A model generated the notes under the pieces. That model saw only the letters and a list, made by a program, of their open reading frames with translations, was not told the origin of the DNA and searched no databases. From Erysipelothrix amsterdamensis (GTDB lineage Bacteria; Bacillota_I; Bacilli_A; Erysipelotrichales; Erysipelotrichaceae): DNA of 64,000 nucleotides. The position numbers and the translations under genes were made by a program. The DNA lies in assembly GCF_940143175.1 (NCBI RefSeq), contig NZ_OW659496.1, positions 1,426,001 through 1,490,000 of the forward strand, given 5' to 3'. Below are positions 53,125 through 61,571 of the stretch, in pieces (position 1 is the first letter of the stretch; each line of letters begins with the position of its first letter).

Positions 53125-53796
53125 CTATTTCGCAATGTAGAGAACTTCATAAATATTCTCCACACATCGTAAACGATCCAGTGATGTTTCCAAATCATCT
53201 TGATCTAATTCAATAACCATGTAAGCCTTTTTACCTTTTTCTTCGCGATCCACTTTCATAGACCCGATATTAATGTGCATGTCACTCAAAATCGTCGCAA
53301 CATTCGCAATCATACCCGGACAGTCTTCATGGAAAATTAGGATTGTAGCGACACCACCGTCAATTTCAACCTTGGTTCCATTGATTTCAGTAATCTTAAC
53401 ATTACCGCCACCAATTGATATCCCTACTACCGTACATTTACGTCCGTCTTTATGCATTACAATTTTCGTTGTGTTTGGATGATCTACCTTATCCACTAAA
53501 GGAATAAAGGTTACCTTCATACCTTCTTCTTGCGCAATTAACAGTGATTCATGCAAACGTGCATCATCCGGATCCATCCCTAAAAGACCACCCGCCAAAG
53601 CAACGTTTGTACCATGTCCTTTATACGTTTTCGCAAACGATTCATATAAATAAATATTGGCTCGCTCTGGACATTCTCCAAAAATACTGCGTGCGATCTT
53701 TCCAATCCGTGCCGCACCAGCAGTGTGAGAACTACTTGGTCCGGCCATAACTGGCCCAATAATATCAAATACAGACTTAAAATCTTGACTACTCAT
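53125..53796 (-). CDS. sdaAB: L-serine dehydratase, beta subunit
   Basis: A 223-residue beta subunit. It starts SVFDIIGPVMAGPSSSHTAGAARIGKIAR, the diagnostic block, and ends with an ACT regulatory domain (about 148-222, ATILIFHEDCPGMIANVATILSDMHINIGSMKVDREEKG). First gene of the operon. AGGAGGGTCC is upstream of the ATG. The operon has its own terminator and no visible regulator. Confidence 0.95.
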   Translation of the reverse strand: MSSQDFKSVFDIIGPVMAGPSSSHTAGAARIGKIARSIFGECPERANIYLYESFAKTYKGHGTNVALAGGLLGMDPDDARLHESLLIAQEEGMKVTFIPLVDKVDHPNTTKIVMHKDGRKCTVVGISIGGGNVKITEINGTKVEIDGGVATILIFHEDCPGMIANVATILSDMHINIGSMKVDREEKGKKAYMVIELDQDDLETSLDRLRCVENIYEVLYIAK

Positions 53797-53860
53797 AATG
53801 GACCCTCCTTACGCACATTATAACGATTTTCACTGCGTATCACAACACATCACTGCATAA

Positions 53861-53902
53861 GAAAAGCACCTTATATTCTTCATTTTTTGAATACAAAGTG
53901 CT
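53861..53902 (-). terminator. Terminator of the PTS/RidA operon
   Basis: On the minus strand AAGCACTT and AGGTGCTT close a longer hairpin followed by a short T run. Confidence 0.7.
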
Positions 53903-53907
53903 TAGAT

Positions 53908-54285
53908 TTATTTATACTGTACTGCGATAGCTTCAATTTCTATCATCCCGCCCATAGGTAATGCTCCTACTTGATAAGCTACCCTAGACGGAAACACACC
54001 TTTAAACGAGTCTGAATAGATCTCGTTTACTACTTTAAAATCGTCTATATCCGTTAATAAAACAGTTGTTTTAATAACAGATTCCATATTACTCCCACCT
54101 GCTACAAGAACTGCGTTCAAGTTATCAAGTGCTTGACGAGTCTGAGCCTCAATACCATTACAAAGCTTATTTGTATTTGGATCAATACCAAGTTGTCCTG
54201 ATGTAAATATTAATCCCTCGAACATTTTTCCTTGCACATAAGGACCAATAGCTTTTGGTGCATTTTCCGTACTAATTGATTTCAC
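53908..54285 (-). CDS. RidA-family enamine/imine deaminase
   Basis: A 125-residue RidA (YjgF/UK114) protein. The conserved parts are IGPYVQGKMFEGLIFTSGQLGIDP, QTRQALDNLNAVLVAGGS, the key arginine in PSRVAYQVGALP, and MIEIEAIAV. RidA proteins hydrolyse reactive enamines made by PLP enzymes. The upstream gene is a PLP-dependent lyase and overlaps it by 14 bases, which fits a clean-up role for its product. Confidence 0.94.
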   Translation of the reverse strand: MKSISTENAPKAIGPYVQGKMFEGLIFTSGQLGIDPNTNKLCNGIEAQTRQALDNLNAVLVAGGSNMESVIKTTVLLTDIDDFKVVNEIYSDSFKGVFPSRVAYQVGALPMGGMIEIEAIAVQYK

Positions 54286-55462
54286 TTGTGTCTCCTTTAT
54301 AGTTTATGTAATGCTCAACAAATTTATTCATTGCTTCTTTTACACTTTCAGTGTCCATTGCAACATTTATGCGTAAACACTGTTTGTAGTTATCCACAAA
54401 ACGGGATCCAGTCTCCAACAATACTCCAGTTCTTTGAGCAAGATCAATCACATAAGCATCCATATCTTGAATACGAGGACAATATAGCCAGACTAAGTAT
54501 CCTGACTCCGGCTTAATTACTTGCATGTCTGTATTCTGAATTACGTCGTATAGACACGAGATGTTGTCCACCACACAATCTTTCACGGTTTCCATCCAGT
54601 TATATCCTTCTTCATATGCGATACGCGTCGCTTCCATCCCAATACGATTAATGGAAATATGGTAACGATTAAAATGAGCTTGGATTTTATTTCTAAGGGA
54701 CTCATTAGGGCACAACAAATAGGAACTATTCAAACCTGATAGATTAAATGTTTTATTTGCTGAAGTACTAACAACTATTTTGTCATAATCATTTTTGAAT
54801 TTAAGAATTGAGTTAAAGGTGTATCCTTCATGAACAAAATCAGCATGAATCTCATCTGATACCAAAAGCACATCATATTTCTTACAAAGATTAACCAATG
54901 ATTCTACGGTTCCATAGGACCAAACTTTTCCAGAGGGATTATGTGGATTACAAAACAATATTGTATCAATAGAACTTGTTAGAATTGTATTTTCTAACTC
55001 CTTAAAATCAATATCATAATTATTATCTTCAAATGTCAAAGGAAAGTTGAAACGCTTACCAAAATGATCAGCAATAGATTGAAATACGCCGTAGACTGGT
55101 GTCATCAATAGTATATTACCTTTTTGATTCAGCGTATCCATAACAAAATGTAGCGATGTAATTGTACCATTGGCGGGAATAATCCAATCCAACTTAATAG
55201 CTAGATTATGATTATCTTTATGCCACCTGACGATCGACTGATAGTATGAATCTGTAACGTCAAAATATCCAAAATCATCTTGTTCAATTATTGCTTTCAA
55301 ATGTTCAATAATTCTATCGTCATGTCGAAAATCCATATCAGCAATAAACATTGGATAAACCTGTGTTGGTTCTTCTATCTGAAACCTTTTTGAAATATAG
55401 GTTTTATCCCATTTTTTCGAACCATTACCAATTCGTTCGAGGGTTTTAATACTTTTCTTCAT
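54272..55462 (-). CDS. MalY/PatB-family PLP-dependent lyase or aminotransferase
   Basis: A 396-residue class I/II aminotransferase-fold enzyme of the MalY/PatB group (cystathionine beta-lyase type). PLP lysine is in VVSTSANKTFNLSGL, LFCNPHNPSGKVW precedes it, DEIHADFVHEG carries the cofactor aspartate, and the carboxylate arginine is in QCLRINVAM. It overlaps the RpiR gene by 17 bases. In context with a PTS permease it may process a sulfur- or amino-containing sugar product, or act as a regulator as MalY does in E. coli. Confidence 0.9.
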   Translation of the reverse strand: MKKSIKTLERIGNGSKKWDKTYISKRFQIEEPTQVYPMFIADMDFRHDDRIIEHLKAIIEQDDFGYFDVTDSYYQSIVRWHKDNHNLAIKLDWIIPANGTITSLHFVMDTLNQKGNILLMTPVYGVFQSIADHFGKRFNFPLTFEDNNYDIDFKELENTILTSSIDTILFCNPHNPSGKVWSYGTVESLVNLCKKYDVLLVSDEIHADFVHEGYTFNSILKFKNDYDKIVVSTSANKTFNLSGLNSSYLLCPNESLRNKIQAHFNRYHISINRIGMEATRIAYEEGYNWMETVKDCVVDNISCLYDVIQNTDMQVIKPESGYLVWLYCPRIQDMDAYVIDLAQRTGVLLETGSRFVDNYKQCLRINVAMDTESVKEAMNKFVEHYINYKGDTSEIN

Positions 55463-56216
55463 TACTAACTTCTTCTTTCTCTCTTAATTCAATAAATCTT
55501 GCCATTAATAGATCCATCGCAATATGTGCATTTAGTCTTGTATCAATATCATTATCTAGATCTTTACTCTGTGATGTTTGGATAATGTGAGTAGCCATCA
55601 TTCCGATAGGAGAATCTGGAACTTCAGTTATAAGTATGATATCAATTTTTCTCAAATTTGCCTCAACGACTGCTTCAACAATTTCAGGCGGTCTTCCGCT
55701 ACGGGATAAGACAAATAGAACATCTTCTATTGGAACCAGTGCGCGTGCTGATAATCTCATAAAACGAGAATCGTCGTATTGCTCAGCTGTTTTTCCGTAA
55801 AGTTGTAATTTTATTTGAAACATCTTTCCAAGAAAATTACTCATTCCCATTCCATAAATAGTAATTCTTTTTGCATAAATCATTTTTTGTACAATGTCAT
55901 CAGTAATGGTCTTTGTTGCCAGTTCATAAGTATGTGTAAGCATATCTACATATGGGATTCGTGTATATGCAAAAACCTCATCCTGAACGACACGCCCAAA
56001 AAAATCATCTTTAAAATATGTAAAACTGTCATAACCCAGTTTTTTTGTAAAGCGATGAACACTTGTTTTTGATACGTTAAATCGATCTGCAATATTTTCT
56101 ATCGTAAAATGCCTATATTCGAATGATTCAAAATTATCTAAGAGATTACGGAGAAGTTCTTTCTCCATAAAAGTAAGACTATGTATATGAATTGAAATTT
56201 GTTTTTGTAAACTCAT
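55446..56216 (-). CDS. MurR/RpiR-family transcriptional regulator
   Basis: A 256-residue regulator with an N-terminal HTH_6 domain (about 15-80, FTIENIADRFNVSKTSVHRFTKKLGYDSF) and a C-terminal SIS sugar-phosphate-binding domain (about 100-240, IYGMGMSNFLGKMFQIKLQLYGK, DVLFVLSRSGRPPEIVEAV). It probably senses the phosphosugar delivered by the neighbouring PTS permease and controls the operon. CGGAGGAG precedes the ATG. Confidence 0.93.
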   Translation of the reverse strand: MSLQKQISIHIHSLTFMEKELLRNLLDNFESFEYRHFTIENIADRFNVSKTSVHRFTKKLGYDSFTYFKDDFFGRVVQDEVFAYTRIPYVDMLTHTYELATKTITDDIVQKMIYAKRITIYGMGMSNFLGKMFQIKLQLYGKTAEQYDDSRFMRLSARALVPIEDVLFVLSRSGRPPEIVEAVVEANLRKIDIILITEVPDSPIGMMATHIIQTSQSKDLDNDIDTRLNAHIAMDLLMARFIELREKEEVSNEEKY

Positions 56217-56253
56217 AGCAACTCCTCCGTTTCCCTTAAATTATACATTAACT

Positions 56254-57546
56254 TTATTGAATATGTTCTTCCTCAAGATATTGGTTATCTAATGCCTTAA
56301 CAAATGGATAGTAAATAACTGTTGAGACAGCAATACAAATTATTTGTACAACTGCTCCTTGCCATCCGGCTACCAAAAAGCCTGAAAAAATTGGTGGAGT
56401 TGGCCATGGAGCTATAACACCATTAAACATAGGCATAAAACCAATCATCATAGCAAAATATGCTATGAGAACTGACACCATAGGTGCAATAGTTACTGGA
56501 ATTAACATCAAAGGATTAAAAACGACTGGTAATCCGAAAATGATAGGCTCGTTAATATTAAATAATGACGGTACTCCAACTAGTTTTGACATTGTTTTCA
56601 AACGTGAGGAGCGTGCTACTACCAGCATTGCAATAACTAATCCTAGTGTTAACCCTGCACCCCCTATTGTTGCAAATTGATCAATCATTTGTATTGTACC
56701 AACATTTCCAGTAGCCATAGTCAAGTTTCCAGCTTTAAACAATTCTAAGTTTTTAACTGAGTTTGCATTTAGTAGTGGATTGACCACAGAGTTTACAACA
56801 GTTGGATGAATTCCAAACCACCATAAGAATCCGTTCAAACCAGCTACAACTGTAATGGCACCAATTGAAGATGTTAATCCTTCAAGCGGAATTTGGATAA
56901 TCTGATATATTAGTTCTGGAAATGAACCAGCAAAAACTTTTGCAATCCCTGCAAAAATAAGACTAATAATTACAACTACGATTCCCGGAATTAATGCACT
57001 AAAAGACTGAGATACCATTGAAGGTACTGATTCCGGCATCGTGATAACCATTTTTTTCTCAACACAGAATCGAACAATTTCAACTGTAACAAAACCCATA
57101 ATAATAGCCGTTATAACTCCTTGTGTCCCTAGCCAAGTAAAAGATAATACGCGACCTATAACTTCTCCCGACTCAGCCACAACCGATTTTGGCAATACTA
57201 CTATATACGAAACGAGCGCTAATATCATTGTTGATAATGCGTCCAATTTATAATCTTCTGCAAGTCGATATGCTATAGTCCCTGTTAAAAAGAACCCCAT
57301 CATATTAAACGTTGCTCGATAAGCAGAGTCCAAATATGATGTCCATTCTGAACCAAAGATTCCAGCCATGAATTCAGCATAGCCTGGTAAAGGGAAATCG
57401 GTAATCAACAAGAATAATGATCCAATAATCGTGAGTGGCATAATTACCAAAAACCCAGATTTTAGTGCATTAAAATAGCGTGTATTCGTTAACCTTGCAA
57501 CACGTGGAACCATTTTTTCTTCAATAAATTGAATAAATCGATCCAT
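56254..57546 (-). CDS. PTS sugar permease EIIC, cellobiose/lactose family
   Basis: A 430-residue EIIC protein with about ten hydrophobic segments. Recognition comes from FIQFIEEKMVPRVARLTNTRYFNALKSGF at the start, the conserved NINEPIIFGLPVVFNPLMLIP, and WFGIHPTVVNSVVNPLL. It transports and couples phosphorylation of a beta-glucoside, chitobiose-like or related sugar. No EIIA or EIIB gene is adjacent, so these must be supplied elsewhere. AAGGAGGAG precedes the ATG. It heads a four-gene operon. Confidence 0.92.
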   Translation of the reverse strand: MDRFIQFIEEKMVPRVARLTNTRYFNALKSGFLVIMPLTIIGSLFLLITDFPLPGYAEFMAGIFGSEWTSYLDSAYRATFNMMGFFLTGTIAYRLAEDYKLDALSTMILALVSYIVVLPKSVVAESGEVIGRVLSFTWLGTQGVITAIIMGFVTVEIVRFCVEKKMVITMPESVPSMVSQSFSALIPGIVVVIISLIFAGIAKVFAGSFPELIYQIIQIPLEGLTSSIGAITVVAGLNGFLWWFGIHPTVVNSVVNPLLNANSVKNLELFKAGNLTMATGNVGTIQMIDQFATIGGAGLTLGLVIAMLVVARSSRLKTMSKLVGVPSLFNINEPIIFGLPVVFNPLMLIPVTIAPMVSVLIAYFAMMIGFMPMFNGVIAPWPTPPIFSGFLVAGWQGAVVQIICIAVSTVIYYPFVKALDNQYLEEEHIQ

Positions 57547-57570
57547 TCTCTCCTCCTTGACGATAATTAA

Positions 57571-57600
57571 TGTTATCGTTTACATTTCTATTATAGATGA
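57571..57600 (-). promoter_or_regulatory. PTS operon promoter with consensus cre site
   Basis: TGTAAACGATAACA on the minus strand (57571-57584) matches the CcpA cre consensus at every fixed position. A TATAAT lies immediately upstream (about 57589-57594), so bound CcpA would cover the transcription start. Confidence 0.82.
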
Positions 57601-57650
57601 AAATTTTCCAAAAGATATTCAAGCATATGGGAAATTTTCCAGATAAAATA

Positions 57651-57676
57651 AAAAAAAGCATATACTGAGTATGCTT
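57651..57676 (-). terminator. Terminator of the dehydrogenase gene
   Basis: AAAAAGCATACT and AGTATATGCTTTTT form an imperfect stem with a T run on the minus strand. Confidence 0.82.
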
Positions 57677-57687
57677 TTTCTATCTTA

Positions 57688-58716
57688 TTAATTGTAATGA
57701 TCCATTGGATATGTTAGATAATGGATTTCCTCAAGTTTTTCGGCAGTAATAAACCCTGCTGGTGCATCAAGGACTTGTGGTATACGATTCACAACCGTCG
57801 CACATGTATGGCCTACAGTATCGGGTTTTTCTACAGAGAATACAACATCTGGATCTCCGACAATCTTCCACTCACAAAGATCCCCATCATTTTCACCATA
57901 AACTTTCCCAATACATTGGACTTCAAGTTCTGGACCTTGATGTGTCAGGATAGTGGTGACCGCTGACATACCGATTGCATCGCCTGCTGGAATTTCTCTT
58001 CCTAAAGTCTCCGAGTAAATAGCTTGTTCAAGGACATAAGGAACACTTTTTTGTGAGATTGACTTTATGGTCCATCCCATTTTCGCGCAAATTCCTTCGC
58101 CCGCATTCCACATATAGCTTGGTAAACTTTCTGCTTGCGCAATCTCTTTTTCAAACTTTTCAAGATCATAACCTGCACCATGTGCTTCCGCCAATGCAAG
58201 TCCGTAATCTTCTACGTTATAGCTAGCCGTTCCATACATTTTTTGAATATGATTCACGCCCCCTGCTACTAAACATGGCATGTTAATCCAATAAATATCC
58301 TGCATACCACTTCCCGTAATGGTAATATTATAATCTTTCGCAAGACGATCAAGACGGTTTGTTTCCGAAGGTGCGGTTGTCCAAGGATAGATTGCTTCTT
58401 CACATGTGGTAATGACGTTCACACCGTGAATTGCACAGGTCTCAAAAATTGAATACATATCATTCATATAACTAAATACGGTCACAATCGCAACATCCGC
58501 ATCACATTCAGACAATACCTTATCCGCATCATCGGAAATAAGCACGCCAGTTTTACGTCCTAAATTCGCAAAGTCTCCAACATCCATCCCAACTAATTTC
58601 GGATTCGCATCAATCGCTCCAACGATTTCTGCTCCATGATCAACCAAATTACGAACAATAACTTCAGCCATTTTACCACAGCCGTATTGTATAACGCGTA
58701 TTTTTTCGTGTTTCAT
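57688..58716 (-). CDS. Diaminopentanoate-dehydrogenase-like NAD(P) enzyme
   Basis: A 342-residue oxidoreductase with a DapB-type Rossmann N-terminus ([28 protein letters not shown], about 1-28) and a long C-terminal domain. It resembles 2,4-diaminopentanoate dehydrogenase (Ord) of clostridial ornithine breakdown, but other amine dehydrogenases share the pattern. ATG 58716 follows AGGAGG. It is expressed divergently from a MerR-type gene, from a promoter with a 19-base spacer typical of MerR activation, so it is the likely target of that regulator. Confidence 0.75.
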   Translation of the reverse strand: MKHEKIRVIQYGCGKMAEVIVRNLVDHGAEIVGAIDANPKLVGMDVGDFANLGRKTGVLISDDADKVLSECDADVAIVTVFSYMNDMYSIFETCAIHGVNVITTCEEAIYPWTTAPSETNRLDRLAKDYNITITGSGMQDIYWINMPCLVAGGVNHIQKMYGTASYNVEDYGLALAEAHGAGYDLEKFEKEIAQAESLPSYMWNAGEGICAKMGWTIKSISQKSVPYVLEQAIYSETLGREIPAGDAIGMSAVTTILTHQGPELEVQCIGKVYGENDGDLCEWKIVGDPDVVFSVEKPDTVGHTCATVVNRIPQVLDAPAGFITAEKLEEIHYLTYPMDHYN

Positions 58717-58735
58717 ATCTAAGCCTCCTATTTTC

Positions 58736-58788
58736 TTGATATTTATTTCACAACTATAGTATAATGTCTCTAGTAAGGTGAGAGTCAA
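58736..58788. promoter_or_regulatory. Divergent overlapping promoters, MerR-type 19-bp spacer
   Basis: Plus strand: TTGATA (58736-58741), 18 bases, TATAAT (58760-58765) for the MerR gene. Minus strand: TTGACT (58788-58783), 19 bases, TATACT (58763-58758) for the dehydrogenase gene. The 19-base spacer holds a CTCT/AGAG dyad. Confidence 0.82.
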
Positions 58789-58797
58789 GGAGGGTTT

Positions 58798-59625
58798 ATG
58801 CAAAAGTTGAGAATTGGTGAAATTGCACGATTAAATGACGTTTCCATTCAAACATTACGCTATTATGATGAAATCGGTCTTCTTAAACCGGCTTCAATCG
58901 ACCCTGAAACACACTATCGCTATTATACAATTGAACAGTCTGCCACCCTGGATATGATTCAATTTCTCAAAAGTCTTGATTTCAATCTTTCTGAGATTCA
59001 TGACATTCTCAAACAAAAAATCAGTCTTGAATCTTTAAAAAATTCTTTAAAAACGAAAGAAGAAACGCTTCTTGAAGCACATCGTACCATTATTCATCAA
59101 ATTCAATCCATTCATCGTTTTATGGAAACCACAAACTTGTATACACAAAATATGGACAAACATTGGATGGAAATCAGTTCATTTCACAAACGTCATATCT
59201 ACCGATATCCCATTACTCAAAATATATATGAAATGTCCATTGATGAGTATGAATATGCGCTCAGAGATTTTAAACACCATCTTAAAGCCATCACTGCATT
59301 TAATCGTGTTGGTTCGATTATGTCTCAAGATAACTTCATCCATCAACAATTCGATTCCAAAGAACTTTTTGTATTTGTGGATGATCCCACACAGGCAAAT
59401 GATAGCCTACCACAAGGAGATTACGCCGTCTTCTTCTGTCAGTCCTTTGAAGATGAAACGAAAGCAATGCATACATTTCATCGCTTAATCCGCGAACAAA
59501 ATTTAATCATTAACGGGGATTATATTTGTGAAGTCCTTTACGAAATGCCTAATACCAATTCAGGTCGTCGTGATATGTTTATTCGGCTACAAGTACCCGT
59601 TCTGCTTGATGTCGACTGTTATTGA
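58798..59625 (+). CDS. MerR-family transcriptional regulator
   Basis: A 275-residue MerR/TipA-type activator: N-terminal winged helix ([27 protein letters not shown], about 4-30), dimerisation coiled coil (about 80-115), and a C-terminal effector-binding domain of the GyrI/BmrR type (about 125-275). The ATG follows AAGGAGGG. The operator is most likely the divergent region at 58736-58788. Effector unknown; a drug or an amine is plausible. Confidence 0.93.
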   Translation: MQKLRIGEIARLNDVSIQTLRYYDEIGLLKPASIDPETHYRYYTIEQSATLDMIQFLKSLDFNLSEIHDILKQKISLESLKNSLKTKEETLLEAHRTIIHQIQSIHRFMETTNLYTQNMDKHWMEISSFHKRHIYRYPITQNIYEMSIDEYEYALRDFKHHLKAITAFNRVGSIMSQDNFIHQQFDSKELFVFVDDPTQANDSLPQGDYAVFFCQSFEDETKAMHTFHRLIREQNLIINGDYICEVLYEMPNTNSGRRDMFIRLQVPVLLDVDCY

Positions 59626-59633
59626 CAAAAAAA

Positions 59634-59674
59634 ATACTGCAACCTTTCATTTAAACTTGAAACAGTTGCAGTAT
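59634..59674 (-). terminator. Terminator between convergent genes
   Basis: ATACTGCAAC and GTTGCAGTAT form a perfect 10-bp stem with a 21-base loop; the T run is on the minus strand. Confidence 0.8.
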
Positions 59675-59726
59675 ATTAATTTTGAAACACAGGAGCTCAT
59701 AATAACGCCCCCACTAAACCTTGTTC

Positions 59727-60329
59727 TTACTTAATATCCCAGCTAATACGAATTGATTGGGTAACGGTTAAGTCATTTGCGGTCATGGTTGAACCCATCA
59801 TATCCGCACTTGCCATACGATGCATCGGTCTTGCACCTGAATGATTCATATATTCCATATCACAAATATGACCCAGACGAATGCCTGAAGTATCCGCAAT
59901 CAATTTTGCCTTATCGTTTGCTTGATTAATTGCGAGAATCAGAGCATCATCATCGGCTTTCGTTGAATCTTTTAAGAAATAGGAAAGACTAAAATTAAAG
60001 TCATCGCTGGTTCTTAAATGATCTAACAGTTCTGACATTTTCGTAAGATTAATATTGTCTTCAAATACAAGTCGTTGAACACACCGGAACAACTTTGGTT
60101 GATTATCTGAAGGTTGTAGAATTGAAACTTCAATCCCAGATGTCTTAATCAAACTGATATTAAACTCCACCCGCTTAAATGCTTTCACGATATTCTCATA
60201 TTGCGCTTTTAAAGCATCAAATGAACTCGCATACGATGCACCATCTTGCACTAATTCATAACTAAAGCGCATCATATCCGGTGTTACATACACACTGCCT
60301 GATCCTTCAATCGTTAATTTATTACTCAT
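59727..60329 (-). CDS. SIMPL-domain protein (DUF541)
   Basis: A 200-residue protein of the SIMPL (DUF541) family, with SNKLTIEGSGSVYVTPDMMRFSYELVQDGASYASSFDALKAQYENIVKA near the start and INQANDKAKLIADTSGIRLGHICDMEYM later. Family members are soluble or periplasmic; here no signal peptide is present, so it is cytoplasmic. ATG 60329 follows GAGAGAGGTGAT. Function not known. Confidence 0.85.
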   Translation of the reverse strand: MSNKLTIEGSGSVYVTPDMMRFSYELVQDGASYASSFDALKAQYENIVKAFKRVEFNISLIKTSGIEVSILQPSDNQPKLFRCVQRLVFEDNINLTKMSELLDHLRTSDDFNFSLSYFLKDSTKADDDALILAINQANDKAKLIADTSGIRLGHICDMEYMNHSGARPMHRMASADMMGSTMTANDLTVTQSIRISWDIK

Positions 60330-60412
60330 ATTAATCACCTCTCTCTTTAATGATACAGTATAATAGGTGAAAAAAAAGTTAAATGTGCTATATTTTAATA
60401 AAGGAGTCAATA

Positions 60413-60946
60413 ATGAAAAAATTAAATTTCAAACAAAAACTGATGGTAAGCCTAGCTGTTCTCGTCATTACCATCCTCGCTTTTATCGTAATGACCTTCT
60501 TCGTTTTTAAAGTTCCCTTTCAAATGGATATTTTATTCAATGAAGTTGTCTTAGCACTTGTCGTATCGCTCTATGCATTTTTTATGATTCAATATGGATC
60601 GTGGGTCGGTATCGTATGTTTTATTTTAGGAATGATTGCATCATTTTGGGCACTTGCTTTCTCTGTTGCACGTTCTGGCGGCAATGCAATTGCCTTTAAT
60701 GGTTTGTTTATATGGATTATTGTTATGTTGAGTTCTAATATTATCGGATTGATTCTGGACTTAGTTTGGAAATCAAAACGTAAAGCTAAACGAATTGAGA
60801 AAGCAGCAAAAGAAACGCTTAAGCAAGAGCGACTTGAAGCAGAACGTGAATTGTTAGAGTCACAAACTGAAGATGCTCCTTCAATTCACTTAAATGATAT
60901 TACCGTCGATGATCCACTTGAAGATAAAGAAAACAACGTTGATTAA
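60413..60946 (+). CDS. Membrane protein with acidic C-terminal tail
   Basis: A 177-residue protein with four hydrophobic segments (about 9-30, 38-55, 60-82, 92-118) followed by a highly charged helix (KSKRKAKRIEKAAKETLKQE) and an acidic end. No family recognised. AAAGGAG precedes ATG 60413. The stop codon lies in the loop or arm of the terminator hairpin. Confidence 0.65.
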   Translation: MKKLNFKQKLMVSLAVLVITILAFIVMTFFVFKVPFQMDILFNEVVLALVVSLYAFFMIQYGSWVGIVCFILGMIASFWALAFSVARSGGNAIAFNGLFIWIIVMLSSNIIGLILDLVWKSKRKAKRIEKAAKETLKQERLEAERELLESQTEDAPSIHLNDITVDDPLEDKENNVD

Positions 60947-60962
60947 CGTTGTTTTCTTTTTT
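60930..60962. terminator. Bidirectional terminator
   Basis: GAAAACAACGTT, loop GATT, AACGTTGTTTTC, then eight Ts; a 12-bp perfect stem between convergent genes. Confidence 0.92.
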
Positions 60963-61538
60963 TTATGATTTAAAGGTAATTATTCCTGAATCTACATCAA
61001 TGGATTCGATTTGAGCCTGACAATAAAGATCATGACCTTCATCGATTAACATTTGATATCCTGGTTGGAAATTCTTCGAAATACAAATACCCGTAGCAAC
61101 CAGAGATGCATTTGCCTGAGTAAGAAGTTTATCCACATTATGCACAACACTTCCTTTCGCAAGGAAATCATCGAGAAGAATAACACGTTTTCCTTCAATA
61201 AGATGCTTTGGAACGGTTAAATGATAACCGTTTTTCTTTGTGAATGAAAAACATGATTGTTGGATAAACTTAGGGTCATCTTTTTCAGTTAAACTTTTCT
61301 TGATAATGATCAGAGGTTTGTTTGCATATAAAGCTGCGAAAACACTGGGTGCAATTCCCGATGTTTCAACCGTTACAAACAAATCAAAGTCATAATCTGC
61401 ATAAAAATCTGCGAAGTCCTTTCCTAAAGCTTCCATGACTTTAGGATCAACTTGAGCATTAAGGAACGAACTCACATCTACAATTTCTTCAGATTTAACT
61501 TTACCTTTTTCTTGAATTATTTCTTCGAGTAATTTCAT
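60963..61538 (-). CDS. xpt: Xanthine phosphoribosyltransferase
   Basis: A 191-residue type I phosphoribosyltransferase that makes XMP from xanthine and PRPP. The PRPP-binding loop is KRVILLDDFLAKGSVV (about 123-138); the start MKLLEEIIQEKGKV and the SGIAPSV loop match Xpt of Bacillus. It lies 33 bases downstream of the purine permease gene in an xpt-pbuX-like unit governed by the guanine riboswitch, though gene order is reversed relative to B. subtilis. Confidence 0.95.
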   Translation of the reverse strand: MKLLEEIIQEKGKVKSEEIVDVSSFLNAQVDPKVMEALGKDFADFYADYDFDLFVTVETSGIAPSVFAALYANKPLIIIKKSLTEKDDPKFIQQSCFSFTKKNGYHLTVPKHLIEGKRVILLDDFLAKGSVVHNVDKLLTQANASLVATGICISKNFQPGYQMLIDEGHDLYCQAQIESIDVDSGIITFKS

Positions 61539-61571
61539 GGGTACCTTCTTTCAATTTTACTTAGTATTATA

